Assembly: GCA_021776685.1 (NCBI GenBank)
Contig: JAJFFJ010000043.1
Location: 62,001 to 126,000 of the forward strand
Origin: Alphaproteobacteria bacterium
GTDB lineage: Bacteria > Pseudomonadota > Alphaproteobacteria > Bin65
DNA length: 64,000 nt
Direction: 5' to 3'
The notes under the pieces are model-generated. The model made no database searches and was not told the DNA's origin. It was given only the letters and a program-made list of their open reading frames with translations. Positions 45,790 through 54,869 of the stretch are shown here, piece by piece (position 1 is the stretch's first letter; the number at the start of each line of letters is the position of its first letter). Position numbers and translations under genes: made by a program.

Positions 45790-46644
45790 CTAGCGCACCA
45801 GCGGTGATGTTGCCCCGTCCAGCTCGGCGCCGCAAATTTCGGCCTGCCCGGCGAGGATTCGCACATATTGAGCGACGGCCCGGCGCCAGCTTGCCTCCTG
45901 CAGATAAGTGCCGATTTTCTCTTGCACCATCTCAAACGGCAGTTGGCGGCCCTCGATCCGTCGGTCGAGGCGCAACACATGCGCGCCATAGCGTGATTTG
46001 ACCGGCACCGGGCAGATTTGGCCTTCTTCCAGATTGTCAAGGAAGGTCTCCACTTCCGGCACTGTATCGCCGCGGGAGACCTGGCCGAGATTGCCATCGT
46101 TCTTGCCGGACGGGCAGTCCGAATTTTCCCGAGCCAGTTCACCGAAGGCGCGGGGCCTCTCGCCCAACAGAATGATGGCCTGCTCCGCCTTCTGCACGGC
46201 GGAGCCATAGGCGTCTTTGTCGGCCGGCGCCGCGGCAAACAGGATGTGCGCGGCTTCGTACAGGACCGGGCTGGCGAAGCGCTTTTTGTTGTTGTCGTAA
46301 TAGCGCTGGCAGACCTCGACATCAGCTTCCGGGGAGTCGACCTCCTGCTCCAGAACCTGACGTATGAGCGCATCTTCGTCAGTCTCGCGGCGGTCTTCGT
46401 CGTCTGTTTCCGGCTCGGGCTTGAGGTTCAGTTCGCCGGCTCTCTGCAGGAGCAACTCGCGGATCACAAGGGCGCGGGCGGCTTCGTCGAACGCCAGACC
46501 AGGCGCCGGCGCGGGATGGTTCTGCGCTTCCACTGCCACCGCCTCGCCCGGGATCGCGACTCCGTTGACGGTGATCGGCGCTGACGGTGCCTGCTGTGGC
46601 GGTTCGCGCAGATCTTCGGGATTGGCCATCGGGATGCGTTCCAT
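45790..46644 (-). CDS. PpiC-type peptidyl-prolyl cis-trans isomerase of the nar operon
   Basis: A 284-residue parvulin/SurA-like protein without a signal peptide, so cytosolic like NifM. A SurA_N-like helical part (ARALVIRELLLQRAGELNL) precedes the rotamase domain at about 130-235 (EAAHILFAAAP, FGELARENSDCPSG, GNLGQVSRGDTVPEVETFL, SRYGAHVLRLDRR). The ATG at 46644 comes 4 bases after the narI stop, so it is the last gene of the nitrate reductase operon. A role in folding NarG or NarH, complementing the NarJ chaperone, is inferred from this position. Confidence 0.85.
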   Translation of the reverse strand: MERIPMANPEDLREPPQQAPSAPITVNGVAIPGEAVAVEAQNHPAPAPGLAFDEAARALVIRELLLQRAGELNLKPEPETDDEDRRETDEDALIRQVLEQEVDSPEADVEVCQRYYDNNKKRFASPVLYEAAHILFAAAPADKDAYGSAVQKAEQAIILLGERPRAFGELARENSDCPSGKNDGNLGQVSRGDTVPEVETFLDNLEEGQICPVPVKSRYGAHVLRLDRRIEGRQLPFEMVQEKIGTYLQEASWRRAVAQYVRILAGQAEICGAELDGATSPLVR

Positions 46645-46648
46645 GGCC

Positions 46649-47365
46649 CTAACTCGCTCTTGCCGATCCGCGTGCCCGGCGGTCGCGGGCACGTACAACC
46701 TGATAGCCCGAACGCCAGAAGTAGCGCAGCGGTGCGCTGAGCATGTGCACAAGGCGGGTGAAGGGGAAGACCAGGAAGATCGTCAGACCCAGGAACAGGT
46801 GCAGCTTGTAGACCCAATGAACGTCCTGGATATATGACGCCGCCGCTAGGTCGAAGGTATAGAGGCCCTGTGCCCAAGCCATGAACTTGACCATCTCCGA
46901 TCCGTCGAGGTGGGAGAAGGATGCAAACACGGTACCCAACCCGATGATCAGTTGCAGGTTGAGGAGCGCCAGGATGGCGATGTCGCTGAAGGACGACGTC
47001 TTGCGGACACGGGAGTCCGTGAGCCGCCGGTGCAGGAGAATCAGTCCGCCGAGGAGGGAAATCACCCCAGCCGCACCGCCCACGGCCATGGAGGCCATCT
47101 GCTTGAAACCGTGACCGATGCCCAGGGCGTCAAATATCGCTATCGGCGTGAGCAGTCCGACCAAATGTCCAAGGAAGACGACCAGGATGCCCACATGGAA
47201 CAGCACCGAGCCCCAGATCAACTGACGCCGGCGTAGCAACTGGCTCGATTGGGAACGCCAGGTATATTGCTCGCGGTCATAGCGGATGATGCAGCCGAGA
47301 ATCAGCACCGTGATGGCGACATACGGGTAAATTCCAAACAGGACGGTGTTTACGGTGGCGTTCAT
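46649..47365 (-). CDS. narI: Respiratory nitrate reductase gamma subunit NarI
   Basis: A 238-residue cytochrome b membrane subunit with five hydrophobic segments. The four haem-ligand histidines are in expected places: His57 and His67 (FHVGILVVFLGH) and His188 and His206 (LHLFLGLTIFLVFPFTRLVH), matching E. coli NarI. It oxidises quinol and sends electrons to NarH. Its ATG overlaps the narJ stop (ATGA). Confidence 0.96.
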   Translation of the reverse strand: MNATVNTVLFGIYPYVAITVLILGCIIRYDREQYTWRSQSSQLLRRRQLIWGSVLFHVGILVVFLGHLVGLLTPIAIFDALGIGHGFKQMASMAVGGAAGVISLLGGLILLHRRLTDSRVRKTSSFSDIAILALLNLQLIIGLGTVFASFSHLDGSEMVKFMAWAQGLYTFDLAAASYIQDVHWVYKLHLFLGLTIFLVFPFTRLVHMLSAPLRYFWRSGYQVVRARDRRARGSARAS

Positions 47366-48105
47366 GACGCGGTCTCCTTCCGCGGGAGATTTTTCCTGTC
47401 AGGGGTTGGCCTCTGCGGGGGGTCGATACGGGTGAGCGTATCTCGCGCCACTGGGCAGCCGCCACCGGGCGCCATGGCGCCAGGTGAGTTGTTGCCGAAG
47501 GTGACGGGCGCGTCTTCCCAGATGCGGTCCAGCGCTTCGAGGTCGTCCGGGTCGTCATCCGGCGCACTCAAAACTTCCTCAATATCGGCCGCCTCAGCCT
47601 CACCGTTGGCGACAATCTCCATCGCCCTGAATACTGCCAGATAGGTACTGCGTCGCTTGCGCAACCGCTCCTTGATGGCGCTGACGATGTGCAGGATTTC
47701 GCCCAGATGTGTGCGCGCATCCACCAGCGGCAGGGTCGAGAGGAACTCGAGAAACAGCGGCAGATAATCCGGCAATTCCCTGGCGTCAATTGAAAGGCCG
47801 TGCTCGTCATACAACTGCTGCAGATCCACCATTGCCGGGCCACGTTCTCGGCCCTCACCATGCACATGCTCGAACAGGTGCAGCGATAGGGATCGCGTGC
47901 GGTCGAATAGCAGCACATACCGTTCCTGCTGGTCGTAGAGATCGCGCCCCTCAATGTCGGAGATAAAGGTAAGAAGCTTGCTCAACTGCGGCTCGGCGAT
48001 GAGCTTCTCTGCCCGGATCAGTTTTGTGATCTCGGGCAGGGCCGTCCGCAGGTCCTCGCTGGGGTATGTGAGCAAAAGCGACAGCGCTTTCAGAGTGGCG
48101 GTCAA
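47362..48105 (-). CDS. narJ: Nitrate reductase assembly chaperone NarJ
   Basis: A 247-residue NarJ/DmsD-family chaperone that binds the NarG apoprotein and helps insert the molybdenum cofactor and FeS cluster. It begins LSLLLTYPSEDLRTALPEI and includes LSLHLFEHVHGEGRERGPAMVDL and LPLFLEFLSTLP, hallmarks of the family. The start codon is TTG at 48105, preceded by GGAG with 7-base spacing and overlapping the narH stop. Confidence 0.95.
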   Translation of the reverse strand: MTATLKALSLLLTYPSEDLRTALPEITKLIRAEKLIAEPQLSKLLTFISDIEGRDLYDQQERYVLLFDRTRSLSLHLFEHVHGEGRERGPAMVDLQQLYDEHGLSIDARELPDYLPLFLEFLSTLPLVDARTHLGEILHIVSAIKERLRKRRSTYLAVFRAMEIVANGEAEAADIEEVLSAPDDDPDDLEALDRIWEDAPVTFGNNSPGAMAPGGGCPVARDTLTRIDPPQRPTPDRKNLPRKETAS

Positions 48106-49625
48106 TGGTCAGCTCCTTTAGTGACGCGGCTCGCCTTACGCTTGCCGAATAGTCCCACATCGCTCATGCCGTCCGAACAGCCGTTGCCGAAGCTGAAGCC
48201 GCAAGAGCCGCGCAGGTCATAGGCGTCTTCTTCAACCTCGCGATGGGATGTCGGGATCACGAAGCGGTCTTCGTAGTTGGCGATCGCCATGGTCTGGTAC
48301 ATGTCCAGAATCTGCTGACCGGTGAGGCCGACCTTGGCTGCGATGCTTTCGTCGATGACGCCATCGATGGTCTTGGCCCGCATGAAGGCGCGCATGGCGA
48401 GCATCCGTTCTAGGCCCTGCACCACGGGCTCTTCCTCGCCGGCCGTCAGCAGGTTGGCGAGGTAGCGCATGGGGATACGCAGTGAGCGTACGTCCGGCAT
48501 CTCGCCGTCGATGCCGATCTGCCCTGCCTCGGCAGCTGACTGGATCGGTGAGAGCGGCGGCACATACCAGACCATTGGCAGAGTCCGATATTCCGGGTGC
48601 AGTGGGAAGGCGACCTGCCATTCCATGGCCATCTTCCAGACTGGAGATTGACGGGCAGCCTCGAGCCAGGCTTCCGGGACGCCATCCTTGCGCGCCTGGG
48701 CAATAACCTCCGGGTCGTTGGGGTCGAGGAAGATATCGCACTGGGCCTTGTAGAGATCGGTCTCTTCCTTGGCCGATGCCGCTTCTTCGATACGGTCCGC
48801 GTCATAGAGCATGACGCCCAGATAACGAATGCGGCCAACGCAGGTTTCCGAACACACCGTCGGCTGGCCGGATTCGATGCGCGGATAGCAGAAGGTGCAC
48901 TTCTCGGATTTGCCGCTATCCCAGTTGTAATAGATCTTTTTGTACGGGCAGCCAGAGACGCACATGCGCCAGCCGCGGCACTTCTCCTGATCGATCAGAA
49001 CGATGCCATCTTCCTCACGCTTGTAGATCGCGCCTGATGGGCAGGCGGCGACGCAGGTGGGATTCAGGCAGTGCTCGCACAGCCGCGGCAGATACATCAT
49101 GAAGGAGTTTTCGAAGGCGCCGTAAATCTCCTTCTCGACGCCCTCGAAGTTGTAGTCCTTGGAGCGTTTTGCGAACTCGCCGCCCAGGATTTCCTCCCAG
49201 TTCGGGCCCCATTCGATCTTTTCCATACGCTCGCCGGTGATCAGGGAACGCGGCCGGGCAGTGGGCGTGGCCTCCATCTCCGGGGCGGATTGCAGATGGT
49301 CATAGTCGAAGGTAAAGGGCTCGTAATAGTCGTCAATTTCCGGCAGGTCTGGATTGGCGAATATCTTGGCGATGATCCGCCACTTGGCGCCCATCTTTGG
49401 CTGGATCTTGCCGCTTTTTTTGCGGGTCCAGCCGCCATTCCAACGCTTCTGGTTTTCCCAATCCTTGGGATAACCAATGCCGGGCTTGGTTTCGACGTTG
49501 TTGAACCACGCGTATTCCATGCCTTCGCGGTTGGTCCAGACGTTCTTGCAGGTGACAGAGCAAGTGTGACAGCCGATGCATTTGTCGAGGTTCAGCACCT
49601 TGCCGATTTGTGCGCGTACCTTCAT
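48102..49625 (-). CDS. narH: Respiratory nitrate reductase beta subunit NarH
   Basis: A 507-residue electron-transfer subunit with one 3Fe-4S and three 4Fe-4S clusters. The N-terminal CIGCHTCSVTC (Cys16-26), CEHCLNPTCVAACPSG, and CRGWRMCVSGCPYKK are visible; the Trp in CRGWRMC takes the place of a cysteine, as in other NarH proteins, and marks the 3Fe-4S site. A later CTFCYPRIESGQPTVCSETC supplies the last ligands. Overlaps narG (ATGA) and narJ. Confidence 0.97.
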   Translation of the reverse strand: MKVRAQIGKVLNLDKCIGCHTCSVTCKNVWTNREGMEYAWFNNVETKPGIGYPKDWENQKRWNGGWTRKKSGKIQPKMGAKWRIIAKIFANPDLPEIDDYYEPFTFDYDHLQSAPEMEATPTARPRSLITGERMEKIEWGPNWEEILGGEFAKRSKDYNFEGVEKEIYGAFENSFMMYLPRLCEHCLNPTCVAACPSGAIYKREEDGIVLIDQEKCRGWRMCVSGCPYKKIYYNWDSGKSEKCTFCYPRIESGQPTVCSETCVGRIRYLGVMLYDADRIEEAASAKEETDLYKAQCDIFLDPNDPEVIAQARKDGVPEAWLEAARQSPVWKMAMEWQVAFPLHPEYRTLPMVWYVPPLSPIQSAAEAGQIGIDGEMPDVRSLRIPMRYLANLLTAGEEEPVVQGLERMLAMRAFMRAKTIDGVIDESIAAKVGLTGQQILDMYQTMAIANYEDRFVIPTSHREVEEDAYDLRGSCGFSFGNGCSDGMSDVGLFGKRKASRVTKGADH

Positions 49626-52600
49626 TGGGCTGGCTCCGGTTGGTCGGTGGAAGGTCGGTCGAGCCAGTCGACCTTGTCCATCTTGCGAACAATGACGAAT
49701 TCGTCCCGGTTGGACCCAACCGTACCGTGATAATTGAAGCCGTAGGATTGCTGGGCGTACCCACCGATCATATGGGTTGGCTTGACTACGGCCCGGGTGA
49801 CAGAGTTGTGAATGCCGCCCCGCCGTTTGGTCGTCTCCGCGCCCGGTGTGTTAACGGTCTTCTCCTGGGCGTGGTACATGTAGATGGTGCCTTCCTTGAT
49901 GCGTTGGGACACCACCGCCCGCGCCGCAAGCGCGCCATTCACGTTGTAGGCTTCCACCCAGTCGTTATCGACGATGTCCGCTTTTTGAGCGTCCACCTCG
50001 CTGATCCAAACCACGGGGCCGCCGCGATTGAGCGTCAGCATCAACAGGTTGTCTGAGTAGGTGGAGTGGATACCCCACTTCTGGTGCGGGGTGATGAAGT
50101 TCAGCACGATCTGTTTCTGGCCGTTGGGTTTCTGGTCGATGATCGGCTTGACCGTCTTGGTGTCGATCGGCGGTCGGTAGACGCAGAAGCCTTCGCCGAA
50201 GGCGCGCATCCACAGATGATCCTGATAGAGCTGCTGTCTACCGGTAAGTGTTCGCCAGGGGATCAGTTCGTGTACGTTGGTATAGCCGGCGTTGTAGCAG
50301 ACCTTCTCTGATTCAATCCCTGACCAAATGGGCGAGGAGATAATCTTGCGCGGTTGGGCAACCACGTCTCGAAAACGAATCTTCTCGTCTTCCTTCGGGG
50401 CCGCCAGGTGGGCGTGTTCGCGGCCGGTGAATTTGCTGAGTGCGTTCCAGGCCTTGACGGCCACTTCACCGTTGGTTTCGGGCGCCAACATCAAAATGAC
50501 TTCGGTGGCGTCGATGTCGGTTTCAATTTTGGCCATACCCTTGGTCGGGCCTTCTTCCGTAACAGCGCCGTTCAGCTCCCTGAGATGCTCCACCTCCACT
50601 TCGGTATTCCAGGCGATGCCTTTGCCGCCATTGCCGGCCTTGTCCATCATTGGCCCCAGGGCGGTGAAGCGTTTGTATACATTGGGATAGTCACGTTCGA
50701 TGACGGCGATCTGTGGCATGGTCTTGCCAGGGATCGGGTCGATCTCGTCCTTCTTCCAGTCTTTCACGTCCAGCGCCTGGGCGATTTCTGCGGGCGTGTC
50801 GTGCAGGATCGGCACCAAGACGACATCCTTTTCGACGCCCAGTACTTCCGGCGCGACCTCCGAGAATTTTTCCGCGAGGCCCTTGAAGATGTTCCAGTCG
50901 CTGCGGCATTCCCACACCGGGTCCACGGCCGCTGTCAGCGGGTGGATGAAGGGATGCATGTCCGACGTGTTGAGGTCGTTCTTCTCGTACCAAGTGGCGG
51001 TTGGCAGAACGATGTCGGAGTAGACACATGTGGTCGACATGCGGAAATCGATGGTGACGAGGAGGTCCAGCTTCCCTTCCGGCGCTTCTTCATGCCACGC
51101 AACTTCGTCGGGTTTCTGTCCGCCGGTGGCGCCGAGATCCTTGCCCATCACGCCATGGCTGGTGCCAAGCAGATGCTTGAGGAAATACTCATGTCCCTTA
51201 CCGGACGAACCCAGCAGGTTGGAGCGCCAGACGAACATGTTGCGCGGCCAGTTGGCCGGGTCGTCCGGATCCTCGCAGGACATCTGCAGATCGCCGCTCT
51301 TCAGGCCATCGACCACATAGTCTTTGGGGTCTTTGCCTGCCGCCTCGGCCGCATCTGCAAGCTCCAGCGGGTTCGATTTGAGCTGTGGCGCCGAGGGCAA
51401 CCAGCCCATGCGTTCTGCGCGAACGTTGTAGTCGATCAGTGCGCCGTCCCACGGACCTTCCGGCGCGGTTGGTGAAATGATCTCGTCGATGCCCAGGGTC
51501 TCATATCGCCACTGGTCCGTATGGCTGTAGAAAAAGGAGGTGGAGTTCATGTGCCGAGGCGGCCGAGCCCAATCGAGGGCGAAGGCAAGGGGTTGCCAGC
51601 CGGTCTGCGGGCGCAGCTTTTCCTGGCCCACATAGTGAGACCAGCCGCCGCCGGACTGACCAACACAGCCGCACATGACCAGAAGATTGATGATCCCCCG
51701 GTAGTTCATGTCCATGTGGTACCAGTGGTTCAGGCCGGCGCCGAGAATGACCATGGACTTGCCGTTGGTCTTCTCGGCATTGCGGGCGAACTCCCGTGCG
51801 ACGGTGATGATTGAATCTTTCGGGACGCCGGTGATGCGCTCGGCCCAGGCCGGCGTGTAGGGCGTGTCGTCATCAAAGGACGCCGCGACGTTGCTACCGC
51901 CCAGGCCACGGTCGAGGCCGTAGTTGGCGACGAACAGATCGAAGACCGTGGCGACCAGAGTTTCGCCCTCGGCCAGAGCCAGTTTCTTCACCGGTACCTT
52001 GCGCACCAGTACGTCTTCATGTTCGGTGCCCTGGAAGTGGTCGTGCTCCCGGTTGCCGAAATAGGGGAAACCCACATCGGCCACATCGTCCCTGTCTGAT
52101 TCGTCCACCAGTGTCAGGCGCAGGTCGGTTTCCTTGCCCGCTGCGTCACGCTCCTCCAGGTTCCACTTACCATCTTCGCCCCAGCGGAAGCCGACGGAAC
52201 CGCCGGGCACCACCACGCTGTCGCTTTTGCGGTCGAGCGCGACGGTTTTCCATTCCGGATTGTTATCTTGACTCAGGTCGCCGTCGAAATCGGAGGCCCT
52301 GAGCAGGCGTTCCGGCACATAGTGGCCATCCTTTTTGACGAGCCGCACCAGCATGGGCATATCAGTGTACTGCCGGGCGTAGTCCTCGAAATATTTTACC
52401 TGCCGGTCTACATGGAACTCGCGCAGAATGACGTGGCCCATGGCCATTGAAAGCGCCGAATCCGTGCCCTGTTTCGGATGCAGCCAGACGTCAGAGAATT
52501 TGGCGGCTTCCGAATAGTCAGGACTTACAACCACCGACTTGGCGCCCTTGTAGCGGGCTTCGGTATAGAAGTGAGCGTCCGGCGTCCGCGTTTGAGGCAC

Positions 52601-53368
52601 GTTCGAGCCCCAGAGAATCAGGAACCCGGAATTGTACCAGTCCGCACTTTCCGGCACGTCCGTCTGCTCGCCCCAGGTTTGCGGAGATGCCGGCGGCAGG
52701 TCGCAATACCAGTCGTAGAAGGACATGCAGACGCCGCCCAAAAGCGATAGGTAACGCGAGCCGGCAGCATAGGAGACCATCGACATGGCCGGAATTGGCG
52801 AGAAGCCGATGATCCGGTCTGGTCCATGCGCTTTTGCGGTATAGGCGTTGGCGCTGGCGATCAGCTCGTTGATCTCTTCCCAGTCCGCGCGGACGAAGCC
52901 ACCCATGCCGCGCTTTTTGGTATAGGCGTCCCGTTTCTTCGGGTTTTCGACGATTGACGCCCAAGCGGCCACTGGCGCCAGCGTTTTGCGCGCATCCCGC
53001 CACAGCTTGATCAACCGCGAGCGGACCAAGGGGTATTTCACCCGGTTGCCGGAGTAGAGATACCAGCTGTAGCTGGCGCCTCGGCTACAGCCGCGCGGTT
53101 CATGGTTTGGCAGATCCGGCCGCGTACGCGGATAGTCTGTCTGCTGGGTCTCCCAGGTGACGATGCCGCCTTTGACATAGATCTTCCAGGAGCACGAACC
53201 GGTGCAGTTGGTGCCGTGGGTCGAACGCACGATTTTGTCGTGCTGCCAACGCTGGCGGTAGCCTTCTTCCCATTTGCGGTCTTCGCGCGTGGTCACGCCG
53301 TGCCCGTCTGAAAACGTGCCGACATTCTTTTTTGAGAAGAAGTTCAGGCGATCAAGCAGGTGACTCAT
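49622..53368 (-). CDS. narG: Respiratory nitrate reductase alpha subunit NarG
   Basis: A 1248-residue molybdopterin-guanine-dinucleotide enzyme that reduces nitrate to nitrite on the cytoplasmic side of the membrane. The FS0 cluster ligands are in the same pattern as E. coli: His51, Cys55, Cys59 (HGTNCTGSC) and Cys94 (RGCSRG); Asp223 in YDWYCDLPPASPQTWG is the molybdenum ligand. MSHLLDRLNFFSKK at 53368 is the family start; the in-frame ATG upstream would overlap narK2. No Tat signal, as usual for NarG. Confidence 0.97.
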   Translation of the reverse strand: MSHLLDRLNFFSKKNVGTFSDGHGVTTREDRKWEEGYRQRWQHDKIVRSTHGTNCTGSCSWKIYVKGGIVTWETQQTDYPRTRPDLPNHEPRGCSRGASYSWYLYSGNRVKYPLVRSRLIKLWRDARKTLAPVAAWASIVENPKKRDAYTKKRGMGGFVRADWEEINELIASANAYTAKAHGPDRIIGFSPIPAMSMVSYAAGSRYLSLLGGVCMSFYDWYCDLPPASPQTWGEQTDVPESADWYNSGFLILWGSNVPQTRTPDAHFYTEARYKGAKSVVVSPDYSEAAKFSDVWLHPKQGTDSALSMAMGHVILREFHVDRQVKYFEDYARQYTDMPMLVRLVKKDGHYVPERLLRASDFDGDLSQDNNPEWKTVALDRKSDSVVVPGGSVGFRWGEDGKWNLEERDAAGKETDLRLTLVDESDRDDVADVGFPYFGNREHDHFQGTEHEDVLVRKVPVKKLALAEGETLVATVFDLFVANYGLDRGLGGSNVAASFDDDTPYTPAWAERITGVPKDSIITVAREFARNAEKTNGKSMVILGAGLNHWYHMDMNYRGIINLLVMCGCVGQSGGGWSHYVGQEKLRPQTGWQPLAFALDWARPPRHMNSTSFFYSHTDQWRYETLGIDEIISPTAPEGPWDGALIDYNVRAERMGWLPSAPQLKSNPLELADAAEAAGKDPKDYVVDGLKSGDLQMSCEDPDDPANWPRNMFVWRSNLLGSSGKGHEYFLKHLLGTSHGVMGKDLGATGGQKPDEVAWHEEAPEGKLDLLVTIDFRMSTTCVYSDIVLPTATWYEKNDLNTSDMHPFIHPLTAAVDPVWECRSDWNIFKGLAEKFSEVAPEVLGVEKDVVLVPILHDTPAEIAQALDVKDWKKDEIDPIPGKTMPQIAVIERDYPNVYKRFTALGPMMDKAGNGGKGIAWNTEVEVEHLRELNGAVTEEGPTKGMAKIETDIDATEVILMLAPETNGEVAVKAWNALSKFTGREHAHLAAPKEDEKIRFRDVVAQPRKIISSPIWSGIESEKVCYNAGYTNVHELIPWRTLTGRQQLYQDHLWMRAFGEGFCVYRPPIDTKTVKPIIDQKPNGQKQIVLNFITPHQKWGIHSTYSDNLLMLTLNRGGPVVWISEVDAQKADIVDNDWVEAYNVNGALAARAVVSQRIKEGTIYMYHAQEKTVNTPGAETTKRRGGIHNSVTRAVVKPTHMIGGYAQQSYGFNYHGTVGSNRDEFVIVRKMDKVDWLDRPSTDQPEPAQ

Positions 53369-53396
53369 CTGTTTTGTCCCATTCCTGTTTGGACGA

Positions 53397-54800
53397 TTAC
53401 GCCGGTACCGGGGCGCCACGCCGTGTGTAGAAGAGCCAGGTCAGCACGACGCAGATGCCGTAGAAGCCCATGAATGCCCAAAGGGCCGCAGACGGACCGC
53501 CGGTCATGCTGATCGACGTGCCGTAGGCCTTGGGGATGAAGAACGCGCCGTAGGCAGCAATGGCTGAGGTAAAGGCGATGATCGCCGCCGATTCGCGCTC
53601 TGCATGCCGATTGAACTCGACGCCCTCCAATTGCGGCTCCAGGCGCTTGACCTCCTGCCCCATGATTGTCGGGATCATCTGGAAGGTCGATGCGTTGCCG
53701 ATGCCGGTTGCCATGAACAGCACCATGAAGCAGGCGAAGAAGCCCCAGAATGCGTTGGCCTCGGTCTTGATGCTGATGAAGAACAGCACGCCACCGACGG
53801 CAACGATCATCGCCAGGAAGCTCCAGAAGGTGACGCGCCCGCCACCATATTTGTCCGATACCCAGCCGGTTGCCGCGCGGCTGAGTGCGCCGACCAGCGG
53901 GCCGAGAAAGACATACTGCAGCGAGTCCATCATCGGGAATTGGGTCTTGGCAAGCAGAGGGAAACCTGCCGAATAACCGATGAACGAGCCGAAGGTGCCG
54001 GTATAGAGGACACACATGATCCAGTTGTGCTTCCGTTTGAAAATCACGGACTGTTCCCGGAAGGAAGCCTTTGCGGATGCAATGTCGTTCGTGCCGAACC
54101 AGGCGAAGATGGCAGTGATCACCAGGAATGGTACCCAGATGTATCCGGCATTCTGCAGCCACAGCTTTTCAGTTCCAGTCGCGGTTTTCGCGATCTGGGG
54201 CTCGCCGCCGATGGCACCAAAGACGCCCGCGACAATGACCAGCGGTACGACAAACTGCATGACGCTGACGCCCGCATTGCCCAGTCCGGCATTTAGCGCC
54301 AGGGCGTTACCCTTCTCTTTTTTCGGATAGAAATAGGCGATGTTGGCCATGGAGGAGGCGAAGTTACCGCCGCCAAGACCGCATAGCAGGGCCAAGAGCA
54401 GAAACACGTAATAGGGCGTCTCCGGGTTCTGCACCGCCAGACCAATGCCGATTGCCGGGAGGATCAGCGACAGGGTGCTGATCGTGGTCCAGAGGCGGCC
54501 ACCGAAGATCGGGATCATGAAGGAATAGAAAATCCGGAGCGTAGCTCCCGAAAGACCTGGCAGAGCGGCCAGCCAGAACAACTGGTCGACGTCATAGGCA
54601 AAGCCAATGGCCGGCAGCTTCCGGACGACCACGCTCCACACCAGCCAGACCGAGAAGGCCAGCAGCAGGCAAGGGATCGAAATCCACAGGTTGCGGTTGG
54701 CGATCTTCCTGCCCCGCTGCTGCCAGAACGCCTCGTTGTCGGGTTCCCATTCGGTGAGAACATGCCGCCGGCGACCTTGTGTTCCGCTGTCGGTGGTCAT
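53397..54800 (-). CDS. NarK/NarU-type nitrate/nitrite transporter (second)
   Basis: A 467-residue major facilitator with about twelve segments, close in pattern to E. coli NarK: LTEWEPDNEAFWQQRGRKIANRNLWISIPCLLLAF, then GGNFASSMANIAYFYPKKEKGNALALNAGLGNAGVS (the nitrate signature) and GTFGSFIGYSAGFPLLAK. It probably exchanges cytosolic nitrite for external nitrate. It lies 28 bases before narG in the same transcript and 69 after the first narK gene. Confidence 0.93.
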   Translation of the reverse strand: MTTDSGTQGRRRHVLTEWEPDNEAFWQQRGRKIANRNLWISIPCLLLAFSVWLVWSVVVRKLPAIGFAYDVDQLFWLAALPGLSGATLRIFYSFMIPIFGGRLWTTISTLSLILPAIGIGLAVQNPETPYYVFLLLALLCGLGGGNFASSMANIAYFYPKKEKGNALALNAGLGNAGVSVMQFVVPLVIVAGVFGAIGGEPQIAKTATGTEKLWLQNAGYIWVPFLVITAIFAWFGTNDIASAKASFREQSVIFKRKHNWIMCVLYTGTFGSFIGYSAGFPLLAKTQFPMMDSLQYVFLGPLVGALSRAATGWVSDKYGGGRVTFWSFLAMIVAVGGVLFFISIKTEANAFWGFFACFMVLFMATGIGNASTFQMIPTIMGQEVKRLEPQLEGVEFNRHAERESAAIIAFTSAIAAYGAFFIPKAYGTSISMTGGPSAALWAFMGFYGICVVLTWLFYTRRGAPVPA

Positions 54801-54869
54801 TGTTCGATCTCCTTTTGGGCGGGCCTTATCGGGTATTGGTGGCCCGCCGCTTTGTTGTGATGAGAGATA

